Positions 38,701 through 48,274 are shown, counted from the stretch's first letter. The stretch is DNA of 64,000 bases from Flavobacterium tegetincola DSM 22377 (GCF_000425485.1 NZ_KE384388.1:62001-126000), one strand, 5' to 3'. Made by a program: numbers and translations. Notes: a model not told the origin generated them from the letters alone.

Positions 38701-38736
38701 AAAAGGCGATTTGAATTTCAAATCGCCTTTTTTTAT
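38701..38736. terminator. Bidirectional terminator between HD gene and pyk
   Basis: AAAGGCGATTTG pairs perfectly with CAAATCGCCTTT around a 5-base loop. A-runs and T-runs on both sides let it stop transcription from either gene of the convergent pair. Confidence 0.8.
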
Positions 38737-38750
38737 AAAAAGAAATGTTG

Positions 38751-40181
38751 TTATTCTATCTCAGAAACTCTCAATGTATTCACCATTCCTTTTTCTGTAA
38801 CCGGCATTGCGGCAAGATTGATAAGGAAATCACCTTTTTCAACGAAACCTTTGTCTTGTGCAATTTGATTTACATCCGTTACGGTATCATCCGTGCTGAC
38901 AAATTTGTCGTAGTAAAATGATTTCACACCCCAAAGTAAATTCAGTTGCGTCAACATCCTCTTGTTCGAAGTAAATACTAAAATATGTGCTTTTGGTCGC
39001 CATGCCGAAATTTGAAACGCAGTGTAACCACTATTTGTTAAAGTACAAATTGCTTTAGCTTTTATAGCATTGGCCATTAATGAGGCATGATAACAAACGG
39101 TTTTGGTAATAAAACGTTTAGTGCGAATCTGTGGTGTATTTTGTGGCACTTGAATCAGTGGACTATCTTCTACTGCTTCAATAATTTGTGTCATTTTCTC
39201 AATAACCTGAACAGGATAATTTCCAACAGAAGTTTCTCCGGAAAGCATTACCGCGTCCGCTCCATCCATTACAGAGTTGGCCACGTCATTTACTTCTGCA
39301 CGAGTCGGTGTCAAACTTGTTATCATTGTTTCCATCATCTGTGTCGCCACAATTACTGGAATTCGAGCCGTTTTTGCTCTATGAATTAATTTCTTTTGAA
39401 TCAATGGAACTTCATGCGCTGGAACTTCTACTCCTAAATCACCACGAGCCACCATTAAACCGTCGCAGAAAGCAACAATTTTATCAATGTTTTCAACACC
39501 TTCTGGCTTTTCAATTTTTGCAATAATAGGAATTTTATGATCAGAATGCTCTGCAATTAAGTCTTGCAATTCCTCTAAATCTTTTGAAGTTCTTACAAAA
39601 GAAAGTGCAATCCAATCCACATTATGACCAATGGCAAAAATAGCATCTCTAATGTCTTTTTCTGTCAAAGCAGGAAGTGAAACTTTTGTGTTTGGTAAAT
39701 TTACACCTTTTTTAGAACGCAAAGGTCCACCTTGAATTACTTTACAAAGCACTTCGGTGGTACGATTGGTTTCAATGGCTTCAAACATTAATTTTCCATC
39801 GTCAAGCAATATCAATTCCCCTGGATTTACATCTTTTGGAAATTCTTTGTAATTCATGTAAACACGCTTGGCAGTTCCCGGAATGTCTTCGGCCGTTTGA
39901 AAGGTAATTAAATCACCAGGATGTACTACCACATCTTCTTTCATTACACCAACACGGAGTTTTGGTCCTTGTAAATCGGCTAAAATAGCAGTGGTGTAAC
40001 CAAATTCTTCGTTTAGACCTCGAATGAGGTTAATTTTTTCTGTAACGTCTGTATAATCGGCATGTGAAAAGTTTATTCTAAAAACATTTACACCTGCATC
40101 AATCATGTTTTTCAAGACTTCTCTTGTACTGCATGCAGGTCCTAACGTGGCTACAATTTTGGTTTTTTTATTCGTCGGCAT
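38751..40181 (-). CDS. pyk: Pyruvate kinase
   Basis: A 476-residue glycolytic enzyme making pyruvate and ATP from phosphoenolpyruvate and ADP. Signatures: VFRINFSHADY, AKIEKPEG (catalytic Lys region), MVARGDLGVEVP, ATQMMETM and MLSGETSVG. The C-terminal allosteric domain is present. It lies 4 bp after the IPExxxVDY gene, in the gene order acpP-fabF-rnc-IPExxxVDY-pyk that I associate with Bacteroidota. Confidence 0.97.
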   Translation of the reverse strand: MPTNKKTKIVATLGPACSTREVLKNMIDAGVNVFRINFSHADYTDVTEKINLIRGLNEEFGYTTAILADLQGPKLRVGVMKEDVVVHPGDLITFQTAEDIPGTAKRVYMNYKEFPKDVNPGELILLDDGKLMFEAIETNRTTEVLCKVIQGGPLRSKKGVNLPNTKVSLPALTEKDIRDAIFAIGHNVDWIALSFVRTSKDLEELQDLIAEHSDHKIPIIAKIEKPEGVENIDKIVAFCDGLMVARGDLGVEVPAHEVPLIQKKLIHRAKTARIPVIVATQMMETMITSLTPTRAEVNDVANSVMDGADAVMLSGETSVGNYPVQVIEKMTQIIEAVEDSPLIQVPQNTPQIRTKRFITKTVCYHASLMANAIKAKAICTLTNSGYTAFQISAWRPKAHILVFTSNKRMLTQLNLLWGVKSFYYDKFVSTDDTVTDVNQIAQDKGFVEKGDFLINLAAMPVTEKGMVNTLRVSEIE

Positions 40182-40185
40182 AGGG

Positions 40186-40668
40186 TTAAAAAATTAAATT
40201 GTTTTTTGATTTTAATGGAGTTACATCTACCAAATAAGCGGTAGAAATTTGTGTTATCGCATTTAATTGTGATACGATCTCTTGTGCGTCTAAAAGACTA
40301 TTTTTTATTTTTAGAAAATAATTGACTTTCTTTAACTCAGGCAGCAAATAAATATGAGTCGTTATTTTTTCATGTTTCTCGGAAAATAAATCAGTAACAG
40401 AATTACGATCAAGTGCTTCTACTTCATCTTTATTTTCAATTAAAGTCCATGCCTCATCGGCCTCTTCTTTTACGTAAGAAAACTTTGAAAAAAAAGCTAC
40501 ACCATTTGAAGTTTTAAATTCAACAAATTCATTGCTTTTGCTTAAAAGAATGGGGAGATTTCGATTAAGGAAATACGCTAAGCGATAATCTTCTAAAGAA
40601 GTATGGAGGGCAATTAATTCATAATCAATCGCATCAAAATCACTCAAAGACAATTTACGGACCGTCAT
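40186..40668 (-). CDS. IPExxxVDY family protein
   Basis: A 160-residue protein of unknown function limited to Bacteroidota. The family motif appears as LPELKKVNYFLKIKN. I start at MTVRKLSL; the upstream in-frame ATG at 40725 adds a hydrophobic stretch without family support. It sits between rnc and pyk, which is its usual place. It is probably cytoplasmic, with no catalytic residues visible. Confidence 0.83.
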   Translation of the reverse strand: MTVRKLSLSDFDAIDYELIALHTSLEDYRLAYFLNRNLPILLSKSNEFVEFKTSNGVAFFSKFSYVKEEADEAWTLIENKDEVEALDRNSVTDLFSEKHEKITTHIYLLPELKKVNYFLKIKNSLLDAQEIVSQLNAITQISTAYLVDVTPLKSKNNLIF

Positions 40669-40779
40669 TATTTTTCCAAATAAGATGTAAATATAAGATT
40701 TATAGACTTGAAATAATAGTTTCAAGCGGTATCTTAACGATAATTTATTAACGAAAACGTTATAGGCTCGTCAACTGAC

Positions 40780-41520
40780 TTACTTTACTAACATTTTTTC
40801 TTGCAAAGCAAAGTAGGCTCTTTGGGACGCTTTTTCCTCAGCTTTTTTCTTCGAACTGGCGCGCGCTTTTGAAATTACTTTGTCATCTATACTCAGCTTG
40901 ACGCCAAATAAACGTTCGCCTGAACTGTCATTGTCTTCAAAAATATCAAAGTTGAAAGACTTTTTTTCTTTCTGGCACCATTCAATAATCAAACTTTTAT
41001 AGCTGATTACTTTTCCTTCCAATCTTGAAATGTCTACATAAGGAGTAATGACTTTTTTCTGAATAAATTTTTCGCAAGTCAAATAGCCTTTGTCCAAATA
41101 AATAGCACCTACTAGCGCTTCAAAGATATTTCCATGGATATTGTCGCCAAAATGCTGTACGGGAACTTTACTTTCTACAAATTGAATTAAATTCAAATCC
41201 CGACCCAACTCGTTCAGGTGCTCTCTGCTCACAATTTTTGAGCGCATTTTAGTCAAGTAGCCTTCGTCGCCTGCTGGAACTTCTAAAAATAAATACGCAG
41301 CAATAACAGAACTCAGCATGGCATCGCCAAGAAATTCTAAACGTTCATAACTTATAGGATTTCCATTAGCATCCATTTTGTTCAATGAACGATGTGTAAA
41401 AGCTCTTTCGTAATAGTCGAGCACGTCAGGTTTGAATCCAACCATTTTTGATATAGTATCAAAAAAAATCCCGCCTTCTTGAGCACGGGATTTTGAAAAT
41501 ATTTTTTTAAAAATGCTCAT
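40780..41520 (-). CDS. rnc: Ribonuclease III
   Basis: A 246-residue double-stranded RNA endonuclease. The RNase III signature YERLEFLGDAML and the second acidic motif FEALVGAIYLDKG are intact. A C-terminal dsRNA-binding domain (about 175-242) ends with the Lys-rich SSKKKAEEKASQRAY. It processes rRNA precursors and structured RNAs. It follows fabF by 6 bp on the same strand. Confidence 0.96.
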   Translation of the reverse strand: MSIFKKIFSKSRAQEGGIFFDTISKMVGFKPDVLDYYERAFTHRSLNKMDANGNPISYERLEFLGDAMLSSVIAAYLFLEVPAGDEGYLTKMRSKIVSREHLNELGRDLNLIQFVESKVPVQHFGDNIHGNIFEALVGAIYLDKGYLTCEKFIQKKVITPYVDISRLEGKVISYKSLIIEWCQKEKKSFNFDIFEDNDSSGERLFGVKLSIDDKVISKARASSKKKAEEKASQRAYFALQEKMLVK

Positions 41521-41526
41521 GCTAAA

Positions 41527-42780
41527 TTAGTCTACTAATTTTTTAAATAAAACGCACGCATTATGTCCTCCAAAACCAAAAGTGTTACTCATGGCAACAT
41601 TAACTTCTCTTTTTTGAGGTGTGTTCAAAGTCAAATTCAAAGTAGGATCAATGTTTGGATCTACGGTAGTATGGTTAATCGTTGGAGGAACAATACTGTG
41701 TTTCATAGCAAGAATGGAAGCAATTGCTTCAATCGCACCTGCAGCACCAAGTAAATGTCCAGTCATCGATTTCGTAGAATTGATATTGATTTTCTTTGCA
41801 TGATCGCCAAAAACAGCTGTGATTGCTTTCAATTCTGCTACATCTCCTAATGGAGTTGAAGTTCCGTGTGTATTGATGTGATCAATTTGATCAGGAGTCA
41901 TTCCCGCATCACGCAACGTGTTTTTCATTACCGCAATTACGCCAATTCCTTCCGGATGTGGAGCAGTTAAATGGTAAGCATCTGATGACATTCCGCCACC
42001 TCCAACTTCACAATATATTTTTGCACCACGCGCTTTTGCATGTTCATATTCTTCTAAAACCAATGCACCAGCACCTTCTCCTAAAACAAATCCGTCGCGA
42101 TTGGCGTCAAATGGTCTAGAAGCCGTTTCTGGACTTTCGTTTCTAGTGGATAAAGCATGCATAGAATTAAATCCACCCATACCTGCTATAGTAACCGCTG
42201 CTTCAGAACCTCCTGAAACAATTACATCACACATACCTAAACGAATGTAGTTAAATGCGTCAATTAAAGCATTTGCCGATGAGGCACACGCTGAAACTGT
42301 TGTATAATTGGGTCCCATATAACCATTTCTCATAGAAATATGAGCTGGAGCAATATCGGCAATCATTTTAGGGATAAAAAACGGATTAAATCTTGGTGTA
42401 CCATCGCCTTGAGCGTAATACATCACTTCATTTTGGAAAGTTTCTAATCCACCGATTCCCGCACCCCAAATAACACCAATACGTTCCTTATCAGCATTTT
42501 CAAGTGTCAATCCAGCGTCTTTAATAGCTTCGTCACTTGCTGCAATTGCATATTGTGCAAATTTATCAAGCCTACGTGATTCTTTACGATCCATGTAGTC
42601 CTCAATATTGAAGTTTTTCACTTCACAAGCAAATTTCGTTTTATGCTTTTCAGTATCATAATAAGTTATTGGAGCAGCACCGCTTTTACCACTCAATAAG
42701 GCATCCCAGTATTCTTCTACTGAATTTCCTATCGGAGTAAGAGCACCTAAACCCGTAACCACAACGCGCTTTAATTCCAT
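41527..42780 (-). CDS. fabF: Beta-ketoacyl-ACP synthase II
   Basis: A 417-residue condensing enzyme of fatty-acid elongation. The catalytic triad is C165 in SACASSANA, His in NTHGTSTPLGD and His in TKSMTGHLLGAAG. It ends with the usual GFGGHNACVLFKK. acpP is the gene upstream, separated by 183 bp holding a strong hairpin. Confidence 0.97.
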   Translation of the reverse strand: MELKRVVVTGLGALTPIGNSVEEYWDALLSGKSGAAPITYYDTEKHKTKFACEVKNFNIEDYMDRKESRRLDKFAQYAIAASDEAIKDAGLTLENADKERIGVIWGAGIGGLETFQNEVMYYAQGDGTPRFNPFFIPKMIADIAPAHISMRNGYMGPNYTTVSACASSANALIDAFNYIRLGMCDVIVSGGSEAAVTIAGMGGFNSMHALSTRNESPETASRPFDANRDGFVLGEGAGALVLEEYEHAKARGAKIYCEVGGGGMSSDAYHLTAPHPEGIGVIAVMKNTLRDAGMTPDQIDHINTHGTSTPLGDVAELKAITAVFGDHAKKININSTKSMTGHLLGAAGAIEAIASILAMKHSIVPPTINHTTVDPNIDPTLNLTLNTPQKREVNVAMSNTFGFGGHNACVLFKKLVD

Positions 42781-42924
42781 ACGTAATTATTTAATTTTGT
42801 ACTAAAACAAATAATACCTGTGTTCTTCTATGGAAATCATAAAAAAGACAAAGGTATTAAACGCTACTTTTATAGTTGCAAATGGCAAATTGCTTTACCT
42901 ATGCTTAATTTTTCACAGAAAAAT

Positions 42925-42958
42925 AAAAAACGTCTGGACTACTAGTAATCCAGACGTA
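42925..42958 (-). terminator. Hairpin between acpP and fabF, terminator or attenuator
   Basis: Read on the minus strand, ACGTCTGGA and TCCAGACGT pair perfectly and are followed by a run of six T. It lies 5 bp after the acpP stop and could lower fabF expression relative to acpP. Confidence 0.8.
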
Positions 42959-42963
42959 AATTA

Positions 42964-43200
42964 TTATTTTTTAGCTTCTTCAATGTAAGAAATAGCTTGA
43001 CCAACAGTAGCGATGTTTTCTGCTTGGTCGTCTGGAATTTGAATGTCAAATTCTTTTTCGAACTCCATAATAAGCTCAACAGTGTCTAATGAATCAGCTC
43101 CTAAATCATTTGTGAAGCTTGCTTCTAATACAACTTCGTTCTCGTCAACGCCTAATTTGTCTACGATAATCGCTTTTACTCTTGATGCAATGTCTGACAT
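42964..43200 (-). CDS. acpP: Acyl carrier protein
   Basis: A 78-residue acidic carrier protein. The phosphopantetheine attachment site is S37 in [12 protein letters not shown] start at MSDIASRVK, as in other ACPs; the longer frame to 43263 has an ACP-unlike basic extension. It carries growing acyl chains for FabF and, in this region, plausibly for the acyl-ACP desaturase and PlsC. It diverges from purN. Confidence 0.97.
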   Translation of the reverse strand: MSDIASRVKAIIVDKLGVDENEVVLEASFTNDLGADSLDTVELIMEFEKEFDIQIPDDQAENIATVGQAISYIEEAKK

Positions 43201-43229
43201 AATCTTTAATTTTAAATTTAATTGATTGG

Positions 43230-43237
43230 CAAAAATA
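43230..43237 (-). promoter_or_regulatory. Putative -7 box for acpP
   Basis: TATTTTTG on the minus strand matches TAnnTTTG 29 bp before the acpP start. The -33 element is not clear. Confidence 0.45.
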
Positions 43238-43371
43238 AAAAACTTTATCTTATAACCATCCATTTGTTTGTAAATATAAATACTAAATTATAAAATTTAT
43301 TCTATAAAGCAGTTCAAAATCGACTTATTCTCAAATATTATTCTTTTTTTTGCGTGACAATACTATTCATG

Positions 43372-43935
43372 ATGAAAAAAATACTTCTTTTTGCTTCGGG
43401 TTCGGGTACTAATGTTGAAAATATTATTCGTTATTTTCAAGATCAAAACACCGCTGAAATTACAGCAGTTTTTTGTAACAACCCTAATGCTAAAGTTTTA
43501 GAGCGGTCGAAAGGTTTAAATGTGGCCACTTATGTCTTTTCAAAAGAAGCACTTCATTCAGATGTAGTCTTAGATAAAATTAAATTCTATGAGCCTGATC
43601 TGATTGTCTTAGCAGGTTTTCTATTGCAATTTCCAACACGCATAATTCAGGAATTTCCCAACACCGTTAACATTCATCCCGCATTGTTGCCAAAGTACGG
43701 TGGCAAAGGAATGTACGGTATGAACGTGCATCGAACGATTTTGGAAAATAAGGAGGCGGAAACAGGTATCACAATTCATTATGTTACAGCGAATTATGAT
43801 GAAGGACAAATAATTTTTCAAAAAACAACTTCTATCGAAAAATGCAGTACTCCCGAAGAAGTGGCCGATAAAGTCCACCAGTTGGAACAAGAATATTTTC
43901 CACAGGTTATAGCACAACTTCTTCAAAAGTTATAA
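43372..43935 (+). CDS. purN: Phosphoribosylglycinamide formyltransferase
   Basis: A 187-residue GAR transformylase of purine synthesis using 10-formyl-tetrahydrofolate. The start MKKILLFASGSGTNVENI gives the phosphate loop. The catalytic Asn-His-Asp are in VNIHPALLPKYGGKGMYG and NYDEGQIIF. An alternative start at 43369 adds one Met. rnhA begins 1 bp after its stop. Confidence 0.94.
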   Translation: MKKILLFASGSGTNVENIIRYFQDQNTAEITAVFCNNPNAKVLERSKGLNVATYVFSKEALHSDVVLDKIKFYEPDLIVLAGFLLQFPTRIIQEFPNTVNIHPALLPKYGGKGMYGMNVHRTILENKEAETGITIHYVTANYDEGQIIFQKTTSIEKCSTPEEVADKVHQLEQEYFPQVIAQLLQKL

Positions 43936-43936
43936 G

Positions 43937-44419
43937 TTGAAAACATATCAAGTACATATCTATACCGATGGAGCGGCAAAAGGGAATCCCGGAAACGGCG
44001 GTTATGGCGTGGTCATGGAACTGGTAGGAACGCCTCATAAAAAAGAATTTTATGAAGGTTTCCGGTATACAACTAACAATCGAATGGAACTTCTGGCTGT
44101 TATTGTAGCTTTGGAAAAGCTTAAAAATCCAAACATGAGTGTTTTAGTTACTTCTGATTCCAAGTACGTCATAGATTCGGTGGTAAAAAAATGGGTATTC
44201 GGTTGGGAAAAAAAAGGCTTTGTGGGAAAAAAAAATCCAGACTTATGGAAACGTTTTTTGAAAATTTACCGCCAGCATCAAGTCGATTTTAAATGGGTAA
44301 AAGGACATAACAGTCATCCGCAAAACGAGCGATGTGATCAATTGGCCGTTTTTGCTGCAGAATCCAAGAACTTGAACGTAGATGCTTTTTATGAAAAGGA
44401 GCAAGGGAAGTTGTTTTGA
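43937..44419 (+). CDS. rnhA: Ribonuclease HI, TTG start
   Basis: A 160-residue enzyme that cleaves RNA in RNA-DNA hybrids. Catalytic acids are in YTDGAAKGNPG (D11), NNRMELLAV, VTSDSKYVI and NERCDQLA. The start must be the TTG at 43937, 1 bp after the purN stop; the first ATG would remove the D11 motif. The TTG may reduce its translation or couple it to purN. Confidence 0.93.
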   Translation: MKTYQVHIYTDGAAKGNPGNGGYGVVMELVGTPHKKEFYEGFRYTTNNRMELLAVIVALEKLKNPNMSVLVTSDSKYVIDSVVKKWVFGWEKKGFVGKKNPDLWKRFLKIYRQHQVDFKWVKGHNSHPQNERCDQLAVFAAESKNLNVDAFYEKEQGKLF

Positions 44420-44968
44420 TTATTCAAACGTCTTTTCTCGTCTCACGACGTAATCTATTCCAATGTAATCATCTCTCGAGATGTCAAAATTATTTATATA
44501 AAAGAGATAACCAACAGTCAAATATTCATCTTCTGATATTAAAGACTTGTTGAGTCTAATATTTCCGCTACTAATTTCACTAGCGTATTTTTTAAATAAA
44601 GCTTCAAAACCAAGTTCTGCATATTCTTCATTTATCTTTGAATTCAATTTAGAACTATCATAAATAAAATTTTTTATTTCAGGGGTATTGATAATGTAAT
44701 CATTGTTCAATATTTCGGTTAAGAATGCTTTAAATGTGGGAAATTCCTTCTTATAATGTTTTTGATACATCGTAAAGAGGTAGTTGTTATTAGTCAGAAA
44801 TATTCGATTATCATCAGTTTTCAAGTATAAGTCAATACCATATTGTGAAGGAATTTCATTGGTGTCAATATTTAATTTTTCTAACATCGTATCAGAAAAA
44901 TTTTGTTCTTTCTTTTGACAAGAAGTGATTGTATATAGAATAATTATAAGAGTTAAAAGTTTGCTCAT
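44420..44968 (-). CDS. Hypothetical lipoprotein
   Basis: A 182-residue protein with a lipoprotein signal (ITSC, Cys at residue 17) and a hydrophilic mature part with many Asn, Asp and Tyr. I use the ATG giving MSKLLTLIIIL; the longer frame adds residues before the signal peptide. No family is recognised. It converges with rnhA, the two stops being directly adjacent, and diverges from the PfkB gene. Confidence 0.72.
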   Translation of the reverse strand: MSKLLTLIIILYTITSCQKKEQNFSDTMLEKLNIDTNEIPSQYGIDLYLKTDDNRIFLTNNNYLFTMYQKHYKKEFPTFKAFLTEILNNDYIINTPEIKNFIYDSSKLNSKINEEYAELGFEALFKKYASEISSGNIRLNKSLISEDEYLTVGYLFYINNFDISRDDYIGIDYVVRREKTFE

Positions 44969-45038
44969 AGGTACAAATTTACAAATTCGACTTATTACTT
45001 TTGCACGCAAACCGATTTGTATTTTACAATTCTAAAAT

Positions 45039-45070
45039 TTTGCAACTTTATAACTTATAAAGTATCTTTG
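45039..45070 (+). promoter_or_regulatory. Promoter for the PfkB kinase gene
   Basis: TTTG at 45039-45042 and TATCTTTG at 45063-45070 are separated by 20 bp, a good match to the Bacteroidota -33/-7 pattern. Start codon is 24 bp downstream. Confidence 0.65.
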
Positions 45071-45093
45071 CAACTTAATTCAAAATTACACAA

Positions 45094-46020
45094 ATGAATA
45101 AATTGTTGATTGTCGGTACAGTTGCTTTCGATGCCATCGAAACACCTTTTGGAAAAACAGATAAAATATTAGGTGGAGCTGCTACTTACATCGGACTTTC
45201 CGCTTCCTTTTTTAATTTGAAATCAGCAATCGTATCGGTTGTTGGTGATGATTTTCCTCAAGAACATTTGGATTTATTGACTAGTAAAAACATCGATATT
45301 TCTGGTTTGGAAATTGTTGAAGGTGGAAAGACATTCTTTTGGAGTGGAAAATACCATAACGATTTAAATTCTCGCGATACATTGGCTACAGAGCTTAATG
45401 TTTTAGCTGATTTTCAACCTAAAGTACCTCAGGATTTCAAAGATGCTGACGTAGTTATGTTGGGAAATTTACACCCAATGGTTCAAAGCAGTGTGTTAGA
45501 CCAAATGACAACGCAGCCTAAACTAGTAGTTTTAGACACGATGAATTTCTGGATGGATTGTGCTTTACCTGAATTAATGGACGTTATTAAAAGAGTGGAT
45601 GTCATCACGATTAATGATGAAGAAGCCCGTCAATTATCAGGCGAATATTCGTTAGTGAAAGCGGCTGCTAAAATCCATACCATGGGACCAAAATATGTGG
45701 TGATTAAAAAAGGAGAACACGGAGCGTTAATTTTCCAAGGAAAAGAAGTGTTCTTTGCACCAGCTTTACCGTTGGAAGAAGTCTTTGATCCAACTGGAGC
45801 GGGAGATACTTTTGCAGGAGGTTTTGCAGGATTTATTACGCAAAGCGAAAACATTTCGTTTGAAAACATGAAAAATGCAGTAATCTATGGTTCAAATCTA
45901 GCTTCGTTCTGTGTAGAGAAATTTGGAACAGAACGAATGGAACACTTGAAACATGATGAAGTGATTGACCGCTTGAAACAATTCAAAGCATTAACGCAGT
46001 TTGATATAGAATTACAATAA
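45094..46020 (+). CDS. PfkB-family carbohydrate kinase
   Basis: A 308-residue ribokinase-fold sugar or nucleoside kinase. The N-terminal GGAATYIGLSA and the catalytic DPTGAGDTFAGGFAGF (base Asp) are intact. It could phosphorylate ribose, adenosine or a similar substrate; the sequence does not decide. A nucleoside or ribose role would fit its place beside the amidophosphoribosyltransferase gene. It has a clear promoter and terminator of its own. Confidence 0.92.
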   Translation: MNKLLIVGTVAFDAIETPFGKTDKILGGAATYIGLSASFFNLKSAIVSVVGDDFPQEHLDLLTSKNIDISGLEIVEGGKTFFWSGKYHNDLNSRDTLATELNVLADFQPKVPQDFKDADVVMLGNLHPMVQSSVLDQMTTQPKLVVLDTMNFWMDCALPELMDVIKRVDVITINDEEARQLSGEYSLVKAAAKIHTMGPKYVVIKKGEHGALIFQGKEVFFAPALPLEEVFDPTGAGDTFAGGFAGFITQSENISFENMKNAVIYGSNLASFCVEKFGTERMEHLKHDEVIDRLKQFKALTQFDIELQ

Positions 46021-46026
46021 ATAAAT

Positions 46027-46051
46027 ACGCCTCGGAAACGGGGCGTTTTTT
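46027..46051 (+). terminator. Terminator after the PfkB gene
   Basis: ACGCCTC pairs with GGGGCGT (one wobble) and is followed by TTTTTT, 6 bp after the stop. Confidence 0.75.
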
Positions 46052-46131
46052 ATAGAATAAACAACAGTACGGACAAGTCGCCACTTGTCCCGACAACAAC
46101 AACAACAACACAACAACACAACAACATTACA

Positions 46132-48030
46132 ATGAGCGACTCAATTAAACACGAATGTGGAATTGCACTTTTACGATTAAAAAAACCACTCGAGTTTTAT
46201 AAGGAAAAATACGGGACGGCGTTCTACGCGATACAGAAAATGTATTTGTTGATGGAAAAGCAGCACAACCGTGGACAAGACGGAGCCGGTTTTGCAAGCA
46301 TCAAATTGGATGTTGAACCTGGAGAACGCTACATCAGCCGGGTGCGATCCAACGACCAACACGCCATTCAAGATGTTTTTACCCAAATAAACGGACGAAT
46401 CAGTGAAGAATTAAAAGAACATCCAGAGTATGCAAACGATATTGCTTTGCAAAAAAAACACCTTCCTTATGTGGGAGAGCTGTTTTTAGGTCATGTGCGT
46501 TACGGTACTTTTGGTAAAAATAGTATTGAAAGCGTACATCCATTTTTACGTCAGAACAATTGGATGCACAGAAATCTTATTGTTGCTGGAAACTTTAACA
46601 TGACCAACGTTAACGAACTTTTCAACAGTTTAGTGGAGTTGGGGCAACATCCAAAAGAGTTGGCCGATACCGTAACTGTTATGGAAAAAATTGGACATTT
46701 CTTGGACGATGAGGTGACGGATTTGTACTTTCAGTGCAAGAACGAAGGACTTTCCAAAAGAGAAGCTTCGCCTGTTATTGCAGAACGATTGGACGTAAAG
46801 AAAATTTTAAAACGAGCATCCAAAGGTTGGGACGGCGGTTATGCTATGGCGGGACTTTTTGGTCACGGTGATGCATTTGTCTTTAGAGATCCGGCAGGAA
46901 TTCGACCAGCCTATTTCTACGAAGATGACGAAATTGTAGTGGTAGCTTCGGAACGCCCAGTTATTCAGACGGCGTTTAATCTTGATTTTGAGCAAATAAA
47001 GGAATTGCAACCCGGTCATGCTTTAATTATCAAGAAAAATGGAACGGTTACCGAAGAGGAAATCATAACTCCTGTTGCCAAAAAAGCGTGTTCTTTTGAA
47101 CGCATTTATTTCTCAAGAGGAAGTGATGCCGAAATATACCAAGAACGTAAAATGCTAGGAAGACTAATTCTTCCAGCCGTTTTAGAAGCTATTGACAGCG
47201 ATACAGATAACACAGTTTTCTCTTATATTCCAAATACAGCAGAAACTTCTTTTTACGGATTAGTCGAAGCGGCTCAAGACTTTTTAAACCAAAGAAAGAA
47301 TAATTACATACTAAAAAACAGAAATAAACTTACGAAAGAGTCTTTACAAGAACTTCTTGAAGTTAAAATCCGTACAGAGAAAGTGGCTATTAAAGATGCC
47401 AAACTTCGTACATTTATTACGGAAGATAGTAGTCGTGATGACTTAGTGGCGCACGTTTACGATGTAACATATGGCGTAATTAAGCCCGAAGATAATTTAG
47501 TTATTATTGACGATAGTATTGTTCGTGGAACGACTTTAAAAATGAGTATCATCAAAATGATGGACCGTTTGAAGCCCAAAAGTATCGTAATTGTTTCTTC
47601 AGCACCACAAATTCGTTACCCAGATTGTTACGGAATTGACATGGCAAAATTGGAAGGATTGGTAGCATTCAAAGCAACTTTAGCATTACTTAAGGAACGT
47701 GATATGTTTCACATCGTGGACGAAGTGTATAAAAAATGTAAAAGCCAAGAAGGTTTGCAAGACAGTGAAGTAGTGAATTTTGTTACCGAAATTTATGCGC
47801 CATTTGAGCCTCAGGAAATTTCAGATAAAATTGCAGAAATGTTAGGTTCGCCAGAAGTTAATGCAAAAATTAAGATTATTTTTCAAACAGTTGAAAACTT
47901 GCACGTTGCTTGTCCAAAAAATCTGGGCGACTGGTATTTTACAGGAGACTATCCAACGCCAGGTGGAAACAGAGTGGTGAATCGTGCGTTTATTAATTTC
48001 TATGAAGGTAACGACGCTAGAGCTTATTAA
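46132..48030 (+). CDS. Amidophosphoribosyltransferase, long form
   Basis: A 632-residue two-domain enzyme. The N-terminal Ntn glutaminase nucleophile is C9 in HECGIALL, behind an 8-residue leader that would have to be removed. Later blocks include QHNRGQDGAGFA and GHVRYGTFGKNS. The C-terminal PRTase domain has the PRPP motif VIIDDSIVRGTTL. Canonical PurF is about 470-510 residues, so this is over 100 residues longer, with extra sequence before the PRPP loop (about 390-440) and at the C-terminus. It could be the purine enzyme or a Bacteroidota paralogue. Confidence 0.88.
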   Translation: MSDSIKHECGIALLRLKKPLEFYKEKYGTAFYAIQKMYLLMEKQHNRGQDGAGFASIKLDVEPGERYISRVRSNDQHAIQDVFTQINGRISEELKEHPEYANDIALQKKHLPYVGELFLGHVRYGTFGKNSIESVHPFLRQNNWMHRNLIVAGNFNMTNVNELFNSLVELGQHPKELADTVTVMEKIGHFLDDEVTDLYFQCKNEGLSKREASPVIAERLDVKKILKRASKGWDGGYAMAGLFGHGDAFVFRDPAGIRPAYFYEDDEIVVVASERPVIQTAFNLDFEQIKELQPGHALIIKKNGTVTEEEIITPVAKKACSFERIYFSRGSDAEIYQERKMLGRLILPAVLEAIDSDTDNTVFSYIPNTAETSFYGLVEAAQDFLNQRKNNYILKNRNKLTKESLQELLEVKIRTEKVAIKDAKLRTFITEDSSRDDLVAHVYDVTYGVIKPEDNLVIIDDSIVRGTTLKMSIIKMMDRLKPKSIVIVSSAPQIRYPDCYGIDMAKLEGLVAFKATLALLKERDMFHIVDEVYKKCKSQEGLQDSEVVNFVTEIYAPFEPQEISDKIAEMLGSPEVNAKIKIIFQTVENLHVACPKNLGDWYFTGDYPTPGGNRVVNRAFINFYEGNDARAY

Positions 48031-48155
48031 CACTAAATGGACAATTCATCGGATAAATGAGCAGTTCATCTGATTTTGTTGTAGAATGAAATACAACAGT
48101 ATATATTTACACTACCATAATATTAGTAGGTTAAGTTTATGGTAGATTTGGGGCA

Positions 48156-48187
48156 AAAAAGGTGGATTCATTTCCGCCTTTTTTATT
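48156..48187 (+). terminator. Terminator after the amidophosphoribosyltransferase gene
   Basis: AAAAGGTGG pairs with CCGCCTTTT (one wobble), followed by a T-run. It lies 126 bp after the stop. Confidence 0.65.
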
Positions 48188-48212
48188 TTATAAAAGTCCG
48201 AAACCTTTTATT

Positions 48213-48239
48213 TGTCACGCTGAATTTATTTCAGCTTCT
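48213..48239. repeat. TTGTCA-CTGAA hairpin repeat, copy 1
   Basis: GCTGAA (48219-48224) pairs with TTCAGC (48230-48235). The copy at 49155 has AACTGAA and TTCAGTT instead, so the stem is kept by matching changes. The 48031-48727 stretch holds a terminator, this repeat, structured copy C and the 150-bp tandem units, and no gene. Confidence 0.6.
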
Positions 48240-48274
48240 CTGCGTCATTTTTTGGGTGTTGTCCTTCGTAAAAA

